A stretch of 64,000 bases of DNA from Streptomyces sp. BHT-5-2. GTDB lineage: Bacteria; Actinomycetota; Actinomycetes; Streptomycetales; Streptomycetaceae. Location of the stretch: positions 1,054,001-1,118,000 of the forward strand of contig NZ_CP081497.1 in assembly GCF_019774615.1 (NCBI RefSeq), given 5' to 3'. The position numbers were made by a program, and so were the translations under genes. Below, piece by piece: positions 57,281 to 64,000 of this stretch. The notes below the pieces were generated by a model, which worked only from the letters and a program-made list of their open reading frames with translations, was not told the origin of the DNA and did no database searches. The stretch's first letter is position 1; each line of letters starts with the position of its first letter.

Positions 57281-57856
57281 ATGCGTACCACCAGGAAGTT
57301 CGCCGTTGTCGCTGCCGCTGCCGTGATGGCGGGTGCGACGGCAGCGGGAGCGGCCCAGGCGACGCCGAAGGCGGCGGCCACGGCCCCGGCGGCCGGCAAG
57401 GGTGCACCGTCCGCCGCCGGCAACAGCCGTTGCCACGCCGGTGAGTTGCGCTACAGCTGGGACTCCGCGCACGGCGGTCGCCCCGACATGGACGCCACCG
57501 ACCAGCAGATCGCGGCGGTGCGACTGAAGAACAACGGTGGGCGCACCTGCACCCTGCACGGCTTCCCGGGGGTCCGCCTGATCGGCAAATCCGGTGAGGC
57601 ATGGGACCTGCGCCGGTCCGCGGACCGGCCGAGCACCATCACCCTGCGGCCCGGTGACGACACGGCCCTGGTCACCCTGACCATCCTGCCGGTCGCCGAG
57701 CACGGCGCGGGTGCGTTCGTGCCGAGCAAGGTCCTGATCACCCCGCCCGACGAGAAGGCGCACGTCACCCTTGCCTGGCCCTACGGCGGAGCCATCCTGG
57801 ACCAGTCCGGCGCCACCCACCCCGGTACCTACGTCAACCCCGTCGGCGTGGGCTGA
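57281..57856 (+). CDS. Secreted DUF4232 protein
   Basis: A 191-residue exported protein. Signal peptide MRTTRKFAVVAAAAVMAGATAAG with cleavage near AQATP. The mature region has an Ala/Pro/Lys linker, then the DUF4232 domain: CHAGELRYSW, QQIAAVRLKNNGGRTCTLHGFPGVRL (Cys pair), and DTALVTLTILP. The Cys residues would form a disulfide outside the cell. ATG 57281 is preferred over GTG 57278, with GGGAGA at good spacing. The DUF4232 domain is widespread in actinobacteria; role unknown. Convergent with the Gly-rich protein. Confidence 0.88.
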   Translation: MRTTRKFAVVAAAAVMAGATAAGAAQATPKAAATAPAAGKGAPSAAGNSRCHAGELRYSWDSAHGGRPDMDATDQQIAAVRLKNNGGRTCTLHGFPGVRLIGKSGEAWDLRRSADRPSTITLRPGDDTALVTLTILPVAEHGAGAFVPSKVLITPPDEKAHVTLAWPYGGAILDQSGATHPGTYVNPVGVG

Positions 57857-57876
57857 GCCCGGCGCGGACGCCGACA

Positions 57877-57917
57877 GGCCCCGGGTTCCGAATCGATGGG
57901 ATCGGAACGCCGGGGCC
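57877..57917. terminator. Convergent terminator hairpin
   Basis: GGCCCCGG (57877-57884) and TTCCGA (57886-57891) pair with TCGGAA (57902-57907) and CCGGGGCC (57910-57917), two stacked stems between the DUF4232 and Gly-rich genes. Confidence 0.85.
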
Positions 57918-57938
57918 CATCTGCCCTACCTGATTCCG

Positions 57939-58397
57939 TTACATGTCACCGCCGCCGTGGCCGCTGTCTTCACCGCCGCTCTTGCCGCCGCCTTCACCGC
58001 CGCCGTGGCCACCGTCCCCGCCGCCACCGTGGTCACCCATCCCGCCGCCGTGGCCGCCGCTGCCGCCGCCCTCGTGGCCGCCGCCACCGCCGCCACCGTG
58101 GCCCTCGCCGCCACCCGTCTCGCCGTCGACCGAGTTGTTGCAGCCCATGCGGGAGCCCATTGAGGTGCCCTGCGCACCCGCGCTGCCCTCGCCGCCGAGC
58201 GCGTTGCCCAGCAGGCCGTTCAGGATCCCGACCTCGCCGAGCACGTCGACGTTCAGGTCGTGGGAGCGGCAGGAGTTGTGCTGGGAGACGTCGAAGCCGC
58301 CGCCACCACGGGCGGCCGCTTGGGCGGTGCCGGCGCCGAAGAGGGCGAAGCTGCTGAGGGCGGCAGCCATGACGGCCGCCTTGTGAAGCTTGTGCAT
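57939..58397 (-). CDS. Secreted Gly/His-rich protein (CRSHDLN family)
   Basis: A 152-residue protein with a signal peptide (MHKLHKAAVMAAALSSFALFG, cleavage near AQAA). Residues ~33-88 are the conserved core, FDVSQHNSCRSHDLNVDVLG then LLGNALGGEGSAGAQ and GSRMGCNN, matching the protein at 32835-33176. The remaining ~62 residues are a low-complexity GGGHGG/HEGGG tail with many His. The tail could bind metal or form an extended wall-bound segment. ATG 58397 has GGAGAA just upstream. Function unknown. Confidence 0.82.
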   Translation of the reverse strand: MHKLHKAAVMAAALSSFALFGAGTAQAAARGGGGFDVSQHNSCRSHDLNVDVLGEVGILNGLLGNALGGEGSAGAQGTSMGSRMGCNNSVDGETGGGEGHGGGGGGGHEGGGSGGHGGGMGDHGGGGDGGHGGGEGGGKSGGEDSGHGGGDM

Positions 58398-58764
58398 TTC
58401 TTCTCCGGAAGTTTGGGGTGATTCGGCATGGGATTTGCCGAATCCGTACAGTTGCGGAAGGCTAATACGAAATATGATGCAGGCATCTGTCGACGCGCCG
58501 GATCGATTCCGACCTTGGCGAGCGCTGCCATGCCCCAGTGCGGGCGTGTCGCGGGCCCGTTGAACGGGGTCCGCCGACGGCTTTCTCCGGGTACGCCGAC
58601 GTCAGAGCGTTGCCGACGCCTCCGAGAGGCGCGCAAGTGCGACGCCCGGACCTCCCCGCCCAAGCGCGCCGACCCAACTGACCGGGTCACTGCAACTGCC
58701 GTGTGCCGCCACCCGGTCGGCGGTCCGGGGTCCTGCGGATTCCGCGCGGCCACAGGGGCGCGGC
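58398..58764. other. Intergenic region
   Basis: About 370 bp between the Gly-rich protein start and the GNAT stop. The promoter of the Gly-rich gene should lie near 58430-58480, where the sequence is more AT-rich. No gene or clear structure seen. Confidence 0.4.
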
Positions 58765-59298
58765 TCAAAGGCCCTTTCGCATCAGCACGCACATCGTCTC
58801 GTGGCGGCGGATCGACCCGTCCGGCCCCTCCTCGTCCCAGGCATCCGGTTCGCGGCCGTAGGCGACATAGCCCAGGCGCTCGTACAGGGAGCGGGCCCGA
58901 GGGTTGTTCTCCTCCACGGCGAGTTCGGCCCTGCGCAGACCGCGGTGCCCGATCCGCCGTTCGGCGGCACGGACCAGCAGAGTTCCCAGGCCGCGGGACT
59001 GGAGCGCGGGGAGCACGGCGAGCTGCCACAGGGTTCCGGCTCCCGGTGAGACCTGGTAGTCGATGCCGCCGATGGCCACCGGCAGATCCACCGGAGTACA
59101 GACGGCCAGGTAGTCCACCTCGCCCGCCGCGGTGCGCGCCAGCTCGCGCTCCACCTGGCGCAGGTGGGTGGCCGAGCCGGACCATGTGCACGCGGGCAGA
59201 TCTCGGGGCAGCAGGTCGCGCACACTGACGCGCATCACGACGGTGGCGTCGACGGAGAGACCGGCCGTGGCGTCGATGGAGTCGTCTTGTGCGGGCAT
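58765..59298 (-). CDS. GNAT-family N-acetyltransferase
   Basis: A 177-residue acetyltransferase. The domain starts RDLLPRDLPACTWSGSATHL; the acetyl-CoA loop is LAVLPALQSRGLGTLLVRAAERR (QSRGLG pattern) and the end ELAVEENNPRARSLYERLGYVAYG. The final segment ETMCVLMRKGL is usual. Start is uncertain: ATG 59298 is chosen, while ATG 59235 would begin at the conserved domain and ATG 59310 adds four residues; none has a good ribosome site. Substrate unknown. Confidence 0.82.
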   Translation of the reverse strand: MPAQDDSIDATAGLSVDATVVMRVSVRDLLPRDLPACTWSGSATHLRQVERELARTAAGEVDYLAVCTPVDLPVAIGGIDYQVSPGAGTLWQLAVLPALQSRGLGTLLVRAAERRIGHRGLRRAELAVEENNPRARSLYERLGYVAYGREPDAWDEEGPDGSIRRHETMCVLMRKGL

Positions 59299-59491
59299 GG
59301 CCGTGAGCATGGCGCCCGAAACGGGGTCACGACAACGCATTTCTCCCGTCACGGCTCCGGACGGCGGGTGGCGGTGGTGGAGAGGACGTGGTCCGGTCCG
59401 CCGGGGCCGGCCTCGGCACGGGGAGGAGCCTCGGCACGGGGAGGAACAGAACGAAGGGCGTTAGGACCGGCCTTCGATAGTCTGGCAGGCG

Positions 59492-60307
59492 ATGACTCAT
59501 GTCCGCCATCAGCCGGTGGCGCCGACTCACATGCGGTGTCTGGCGCCGGGCGCCGGCATCGATGCCCACCGCCACGACGACCACCAGATCGCCTACGCCA
59601 GCCGCGGAGTACTGGCCGTCACCACCGACGCAGGCTCATGGGTGGCGCCGGCCAACCGCGCCGTCTGGATACCGGCCGGGGCCCCGCACGCCCACCGTGC
59701 CCACGGCAAACTCGAACTGCACCTGGTCGGCCTGCCCGCCGCCGACAACCCGCTCGCCCTGGAGTACCCGACGGTACTCAAAGTAGGCCCCCTGCTACGG
59801 GAGTTGATCCTCGCCTACACCCGCGACACCGAGGCCGGTGACAGTCCGCAACGGGCGCGGCTGCGTGCGGTCCTGCTCGACCAGTTGCGCATCTCCCCGC
59901 AGCAGCCACTGCACCTGCCGGCCCCCAACGCGCCCCGCCTCCGGGCGCTGTGCGACATCCTGCACGCCGACCTGGCCGACAACCGCACCCTGGCCGCACT
60001 GGGCAGGCAGATCGGAGCGAGCGACCGCACCCTGTCCCGGCTCTTCCAGGCCGAGCTCGGTATGACGTTCAGTCAGTGGCGGACCCAACTACGGCTCTAC
60101 CACGCGCTGGTGCTCCTCGCCGAGGACATGCCGGTGACCACCGTGGCGCACCTGTGCGGTTGGGCTTCCGCGAGCGCGTTCATCGACGTCTTCCGGCGCG
60201 CTTTCGGACACACCCCCGGGTCGTTCAGGCAGCGGGCTCCTTCGACGCAGCGCCGGAACGGGGAGGCGCCTTCGGCCGAGGGCGGAATGCGAACGGGTTC
60301 GGGCTAG
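59492..60307 (+). CDS. AraC-family transcriptional regulator
   Basis: A 271-residue regulator. N-terminal cupin-type sensor: HRHDDHQIAYASRGVLAV, then WIPAGAPHAHRAHGKLEL (about residues 25-75). C-terminal AraC double helix-turn-helix: LAALGRQIGASDRTLSRLFQ and VTTVAHLCGWASASAFIDVFRRAFGHTPGSFRQR. The tail ends EGGMRTGSG. ATG 59492. The stop overlaps the stop of the convergent acyl-CoA dehydrogenase by 4 nt, so each transcript would read into the other. Possibly controls the adjacent acyl-CoA operon or an effector-linked gene. Confidence 0.9.
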   Translation: MTHVRHQPVAPTHMRCLAPGAGIDAHRHDDHQIAYASRGVLAVTTDAGSWVAPANRAVWIPAGAPHAHRAHGKLELHLVGLPAADNPLALEYPTVLKVGPLLRELILAYTRDTEAGDSPQRARLRAVLLDQLRISPQQPLHLPAPNAPRLRALCDILHADLADNRTLAALGRQIGASDRTLSRLFQAELGMTFSQWRTQLRLYHALVLLAEDMPVTTVAHLCGWASASAFIDVFRRAFGHTPGSFRQRAPSTQRRNGEAPSAEGGMRTGSG

Positions 60308-61422
60308 AGCCCCAGGGCCGTGGCCACTTGGGAGGTGTGGTGGTCGGCGTCGCCGAAGGCCAGGGCGGTGGCCGTCGCATGGCGGGTGAACAGATGCAGG
60401 TCGTGTTCGGCGGTGAAGCCGATCGCGCCGTGGACCTGATGGGCCAGTGCACACACCTCCTGGTACTGCTCGCTGGCGCAAGCCTTGGCCAGCGAGACCT
60501 CCAGGGCGGCGGGGAGATCGTGCGACAGCCGCCAGGCGGCCTCGTAGGCGAGCAGGCGTGTGGTGAGGACGCGCACGGCCATGTCGGCACAGTGCTGCTG
60601 GACCGCCTGGAAACTGCCGATGGGGCGGCCGAACTGGGTGCGGGTCTTGGCGTAGTCCACCGTCATGTCGAGTACGCCCTGGGCCGCGCCGGCCATCTCG
60701 GCGCAGGTCGCCGCGGCGCCCAGGTTGGCGACGGTCTCGGCCACGGCGCCGCCGTCGCCGACCTTGCCGATCACCTGCGAGGCGGGCACGGCGGCAGCGG
60801 TGAAGTCCACACGGTATTCGGGGGTGGTGCCGACGACGTCGAGGCGGTGCCGGCCCAGGCCCGGGGTGGTCGTGTCCACCAACAGTGCCGTCAGTCCTTC
60901 CCGGTAGTCGGTGCGGGCCATGACCACGAGGGCGTCGGCTGCCTGGGCGTACGGTACGAACAGGGCCGTTCCGTCGAGCCGGAAGCCCTCGCCCGACGGG
61001 GTCGCCGTGATGTCCGAGCCGGCCGCGCCCCAGTGGCCGTGCGGTGCCGCACGGACGTAGCTCAGGATGCGGCCCTTGGCCACCGCGCTCAGCCACTGCG
61101 CGCACTGGGAGGGGTTGCCGTGGCGCGCGAGGGGGAGCGCCGCGCAGGCCACGGTGGTCAGCAGTGGGCTCGGTGTCTGGTGGCGGCCGAGCTCCTCGCA
61201 GAGCAGCCAGAGATCCATGAAGTCGCCGCCCAGTCCGCCGTGTTCCTCGGGCAGTGCGAGTGCGGGCCAGCCGAGTTCGGTCATCTCGTCCCACAGCGTC
61301 GGCGAGTGGCCGAGTGGGGTGTCGCGTACTGCCCGTGCGCCGGCCGTGGCACGTCTGTCCGTCAGGAGGTCGGTCGCCGCCGCCCGGATGTGCCGTTGGT
61401 CCTCGGTGGCCGTCAGGTCCAT
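60304..61422 (-). CDS. Acyl-CoA dehydrogenase, third gene of the operon
   Basis: A 372-residue acyl-CoA dehydrogenase. N-terminal helices (DEMTELGWPALALPEEHGGLGG), middle beta domain and the C-terminal helical domain with DYAKTRTQFGRPIGSFQAVQQHCADMA. HQVHGAIGFTAEHDLHLFTRHA is the usual C-terminal FAD/substrate region. The catalytic Glu is not certain from sequence alone. ATG 61422 has GGAG 6 nt upstream. It pairs with the upstream acyl-CoA dehydrogenase, as in heterotetrameric steroid/side-chain enzymes of actinobacteria (FadE pairs). Confidence 0.88.
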   Translation of the reverse strand: MDLTATEDQRHIRAAATDLLTDRRATAGARAVRDTPLGHSPTLWDEMTELGWPALALPEEHGGLGGDFMDLWLLCEELGRHQTPSPLLTTVACAALPLARHGNPSQCAQWLSAVAKGRILSYVRAAPHGHWGAAGSDITATPSGEGFRLDGTALFVPYAQAADALVVMARTDYREGLTALLVDTTTPGLGRHRLDVVGTTPEYRVDFTAAAVPASQVIGKVGDGGAVAETVANLGAAATCAEMAGAAQGVLDMTVDYAKTRTQFGRPIGSFQAVQQHCADMAVRVLTTRLLAYEAAWRLSHDLPAALEVSLAKACASEQYQEVCALAHQVHGAIGFTAEHDLHLFTRHATATALAFGDADHHTSQVATALGL

Positions 61423-61446
61423 AGCCGCTCCGATGTCGAGGATGTT

Positions 61447-61497
61447 GGGGATATGGGGATATGGGGATATGGGGAAGTGGGGAAGTGGGGATATGGG
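61447..61497. repeat. 8-bp tandem repeat (GGGGATAT/GGGGAAGT), G-quadruplex-prone
   Basis: Seven G-runs (six GGGG, the last GGG) separated by ATAT, ATAT, ATAT, AAGT, AAGT, ATAT, in register with an 8-bp unit. It lies in the 95-bp gap between two leftward acyl-CoA dehydrogenase genes; the transcript carries the C-rich complement. Confidence 0.9.
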
Positions 61498-61517
61498 ATC
61501 GAGGGGGTTGCTGGGGG

Positions 61518-62777
61518 TCAGGACCGGGGGAGGCCCAGGCCGCGGGTCGCGATGACCCTTCGCTGGATCTCCGTGGTGCCGCCGAGGAGCGTGGCGGCCA
61601 CCGCGTCGAAACGCATATGCGCGAACGCGGCGGCCATCGGGGCCGGGCCGCGCTGCCACAGTTGTGCGTAGGGGCCGAAGGCGCGGGCGCCGGTGCGGGC
61701 GAGCCGCTGGTGCAGTTCGGCGCCCAGGAGCTGGCTGACCGACGCCTCGTAGCCGGGCACCGCTCCGGCGGCGTGACCGGCGGCGGTGAGGCGCGCCACC
61801 GCGTACTGCGCACGCATCTCGACATAACGCCGGGCGATCTCGTGCCGGAGGACGGTGGTGTCCGCGCGGACGAGCTCCTGTCCCTCGGCCGAGCGCAGCC
61901 GGCCGACCAGTCGCTTCAGCAGCTGCTCGAACTTCACGGGGGCGCCGATGCCCGCGCGTTCGAAGCCGAGTGCGGCCATCGCCACGTACCAGCCCTGGTT
62001 CTCCGCGCCCACCCGGTGGGCGACCGGGACCCGTACGTCGTCGAAGTGGATCTCGGCGAAGGGGGTGGCACCGCGCATGTCCTCGATGGGGCGGATGCTG
62101 ACGCCGTCGCTGGTGGCGTCGATGAGCAGGAAGGTGATGCCCTTGTGCCTGGGCGCGTCCGGGTCGGTACGTACCAGGACGAACAGCCAGTCGGCGTACT
62201 GGGCCGACGAGGTCCACACCTTCTGCCCGGTGACCCGGTACGCCTCGGGCCCGGCCGGGCCGGCCGGCTCACGGACCGCCGTGGTACGCAGTGCGGCCAG
62301 GTCCGAGCCGGCGTCCGGCTCCGAGAAGCCCTGGGCCCACACCGTCCGGCCGCACGCGATGCCCGGCAGATGCGCCCGGCGCTGCTCCTGGGTTCCGAAC
62401 TCCATCAGCGTCGGGCCGAGCAGCATCGCCCCGATGCCGTTCACGGTGGGCACCTCGGCGCGCACCATCTCCTCGCGGAGGATGAACTCCCGCATGGGGG
62501 AGAGTCCGGCACCGCCGTATGCGGCCGGGAGGTGCGGGGCGATCCAGCCCCGCTCGGCGAGGGCCGCCGCCCAGGCAAGGGCGCCGGCGCGCCGCTCCGG
62601 GTCCGGGGAGCACCGGTCGGCCGGCCAGTCGTAGCCCCAGACATCCTCGGGCTCCAGGCTGTTCTCGGCCTCCGGGTCCGGCCGGTAGCAGGCGGGGAAG
62701 GACTCCCGGACGAAGGCGCGTACCTCCCGGCGGAACTCCGCGTCCTGAGCCGTCTCCTCCCAGTGCGCCCCGGTCAC
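61518..62777 (-). CDS. Acyl-CoA dehydrogenase, second gene of the operon
   Basis: A 419-residue acyl-CoA dehydrogenase. The N-terminal half has ALAERGWIAPHLPAAYGGAG and FILREEMVRAEVPTVNGIG, then TVWAQGFSEPDAGSDLAALR (FAD domain) and the conserved GQKVWTSSAQYADWLFVLVRT. The C-terminal part ends FDAVAATLLGGTTEIQRRVIATRGLGLPRS, the classic ACAD signature. GTG 62777 overlaps the ligase stop by 4 nt. Probably forms an alpha2beta2 enzyme with the next gene and oxidises an acyl-CoA made by the upstream ligase. Confidence 0.9.
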   Translation of the reverse strand: MTGAHWEETAQDAEFRREVRAFVRESFPACYRPDPEAENSLEPEDVWGYDWPADRCSPDPERRAGALAWAAALAERGWIAPHLPAAYGGAGLSPMREFILREEMVRAEVPTVNGIGAMLLGPTLMEFGTQEQRRAHLPGIACGRTVWAQGFSEPDAGSDLAALRTTAVREPAGPAGPEAYRVTGQKVWTSSAQYADWLFVLVRTDPDAPRHKGITFLLIDATSDGVSIRPIEDMRGATPFAEIHFDDVRVPVAHRVGAENQGWYVAMAALGFERAGIGAPVKFEQLLKRLVGRLRSAEGQELVRADTTVLRHEIARRYVEMRAQYAVARLTAAGHAAGAVPGYEASVSQLLGAELHQRLARTGARAFGPYAQLWQRGPAPMAAAFAHMRFDAVAATLLGGTTEIQRRVIATRGLGLPRS

Positions 62778-64000
62778 CGGGCACCGCCCCTCGGCAGCAG
62801 GTGCTTGGCCACCTTGTCGGTGGCGGTGCGCGGCAGTTCGTCGAGGAACTCCAGATAGCGGGGGACCATGTGCCTGGGGAGCCGCTTCTGGCAGAACTCC
62901 AGCAACTCGGCGGCTTCCAGGCCGGATCCGGGGTGTGCGACGACGAACAGCTTCACGTCCTCCTCCTCCAGCTCCGACGGCACACCGACGGCGGCGCACT
63001 CCACCACTGCCGGGTGCAGATTGACCTCGCACTCCAGGTCGAAGGCGGAGATGTTCTCGCCACGCCGGCGGATGGCGTCCTTCATGCGGTCCAGGAAGTA
63101 GAAGTAGCCGTCCGCGTCGCGCCAGACCCGGTCGCCGGTGTGGAACCACAGGTTGCGGAAGCAGTGCGCGGTGGCCTCGGGAGCGCCGTAGTACCCGCTG
63201 GTGATGATGGACGGCTGCTTGGGGCGGAGTACCAACTCGCCCGGCTCGCCCGGGCCGACCTGCCGGTCCAGTTCATCCACGACGCCGGCCTCGAAGCGCT
63301 CGTGGTGTGCCTGGCCGCACGAGCCGAGCCGCCACTCGCCGTACGGGCTGCCGGTCGCGATGCCGGCCTCGGTGCTGGTGTAGCACTCCGCGGAGCGGAC
63401 CCCGAAGCGGTCGTGCAACGGCTTGTCGAGGGCAGATTTGCCCATGTAGAAGACTTCGAGGGGGTGGTCCTTGTCCCGCTCGGTCGGCTCCTGGTTGAGC
63501 AGCATGGGGATCATCGAGAAGACGCTCAACGCCACCTGCGCGTCGAAGCGCCGCACATCGTCCCAGAACCGCGACACATGGAACCGGTCGGCGACGGCCA
63601 GTGGACTGCCGGACAGCAGCGCGGACAGCACGCCGTCCCACAGGCCCGCGGCGTGGAAGAGCGGCAGTGGGCAGTAGGCCGTCTTGCCCCACCGGTCGAG
63701 GAAGTCCAGCGAGTCCAGGGCACAGGCCAGGGCCAGCGAATGGGAGACCATCGCGCCCTTGGACGGGCCGGTCGTCCCCGAGGTGTACATGATTGCCTGG
63801 AGGTCGCAGAACGACACATCGGCGCGCGGGGTCTCGGCGCCGTAGGACAGCAGACTGGCGAGCGAGACGGCCGGCTTGCCCAGCGCCGTCAACGGCACCG
63901 AGGAAGCGTCATGGGTCCGTACGACGAGGTGCGCCAACCCGGGCAGACAGGGGGTGAGGGCCGACAGCTCCTCGGCGTACCGGGCGTCGATGACGAGATA
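62774..64000 (-). CDS. AMP-binding acyl-CoA synthetase (partial, runs off the right edge)
   Basis: The last ~408 codons of an acyl-CoA synthetase; the reading frame is open to the window edge, so the N-terminus is missing. The adenylation motif A3 is IMYTSGTTGPSKGAMVSHSL; further AMP-binding motifs include YTSTEAGIATGSPYGEW, SGYYGAPEATAHCFRNLWFHTGDRVWRDADGYFYFLDR and, for the C-terminal catalytic Lys, PRTATDKVAKHLL. First visible gene of the operon before two acyl-CoA dehydrogenases, so it likely activates the same carboxylic acid substrate. Confidence 0.92.
   Translation of the reverse strand, partial: YLVIDARYAEELSALTPCLPGLAHLVVRTHDASSVPLTALGKPAVSLASLLSYGAETPRADVSFCDLQAIMYTSGTTGPSKGAMVSHSLALACALDSLDFLDRWGKTAYCPLPLFHAAGLWDGVLSALLSGSPLAVADRFHVSRFWDDVRRFDAQVALSVFSMIPMLLNQEPTERDKDHPLEVFYMGKSALDKPLHDRFGVRSAECYTSTEAGIATGSPYGEWRLGSCGQAHHERFEAGVVDELDRQVGPGEPGELVLRPKQPSIITSGYYGAPEATAHCFRNLWFHTGDRVWRDADGYFYFLDRMKDAIRRRGENISAFDLECEVNLHPAVVECAAVGVPSELEEEDVKLFVVAHPGSGLEAAELLEFCQKRLPRHMVPRYLEFLDELPRTATDKVAKHLLPRGGAR

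Noticed and set aside
57943..58386. Plus-strand Pro-rich frame opposite the Gly/His-rich protein
   Set aside because: Mirror of a GGN/CAC-rich repeat; the minus-strand frame has a signal peptide and conserved core.
1..64000. CRISPR arrays, tRNA or rRNA genes, riboswitches
   Set aside because: No regularly spaced repeats of CRISPR type, no cloverleaf with TTCGA-type arm, and no known riboswitch core was recognised by eye; a covariance-model scan would be decisive.

Overview
The window is high-GC actinobacterial chromosome, almost certainly Streptomyces. The reasons are a strong G/C bias at third codon positions, many GTG starts, very frequent 4-nt ATGA/GTGA gene overlaps, a 2-methylisoborneol/encapsulin operon, FtsW/RodA paralogs, SpoIIE-GAF phosphatases and a second IF-1 gene. 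No rRNA, tRNA or CRISPR array was seen. Most of it looks like chromosome-arm or accessory content rather than core genome.

Left part (1-14.3 kb). A winged-helix regulator faces an alpha/beta hydrolase, with a palindrome between them. A ZIP metal transporter faces a polyphenol-oxidase-type tyrosinase. That tyrosinase is cut in two by what I read as a complete 8,616-bp Tn7-like transposon (3747-12362). The element has 8-bp perfect tips (TGTCCGGT/ACCGGACA), 24-bp imperfect terminal repeats, internal TTGCA-type repeats that look like TnsB sites, and a 5-bp target duplication (CTTCT). Its tnsA-tnsB-tnsC-tniQ genes overlap by 1-4 nt and read from right to left. Its cargo is two DUF5994 genes, a small membrane protein, a YjbQ protein, two small unknowns and an IS5-type transposase remnant. 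Removing the element and one CTTCT copy restores an in-frame 503-residue tyrosinase. The tnsA gene has a TTA codon at position 5, so transposition may depend on bldA.

13-22 kb: a beta-lactamase-fold serine hydrolase, a cupin, and the leftward 2-methylisoborneol operon (family 2B encapsulin shell, terpene cyclase cargo, GPP methyltransferase). Then come a secreted lipase, an isoprenylcysteine methyltransferase-like membrane protein, mepB, and a frameshifted gene that collides with mepB tail to tail.

22-33 kb: a divergent envelope-glycan-like cluster. Leftward are two small paralogous unknown proteins and a methyltransferase. Rightward are an unknown beta-rich protein, a GT2 glycosyltransferase, a GT4-ArnT/PMT-like fusion and a flippase-GT4 fusion, the last three linked by overlapping stop/start codons.

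33-44.6 kb: a small secreted protein, a P-loop protein, a RodA/FtsW protein, two small Cys-rich proteins, a methyltransferase, a coupled ABC transporter plus Rieske oxygenase operon, a 2H phosphoesterase, panD, and a two-component system followed by a small membrane protein, a secreted protein and a lipoprotein.

44.6-64 kb: a ribose-type ABC transporter operon (leftward), a large GAF/SpoIIE/HATPase regulator, a cyclase-family hydrolase, an APC permease, and a GNAT acetyltransferase preceded by a leader peptide with alternative hairpins and an operator-like palindrome. These are followed by infA, a quinone-oxidoreductase-like protein, a DUF4232 protein, a Gly-rich secreted protein (paralog of the one at 32.8 kb), a second GNAT, an AraC regulator, and an acyl-CoA dehydrogenase/acyl-CoA synthetase operon running off the right edge.
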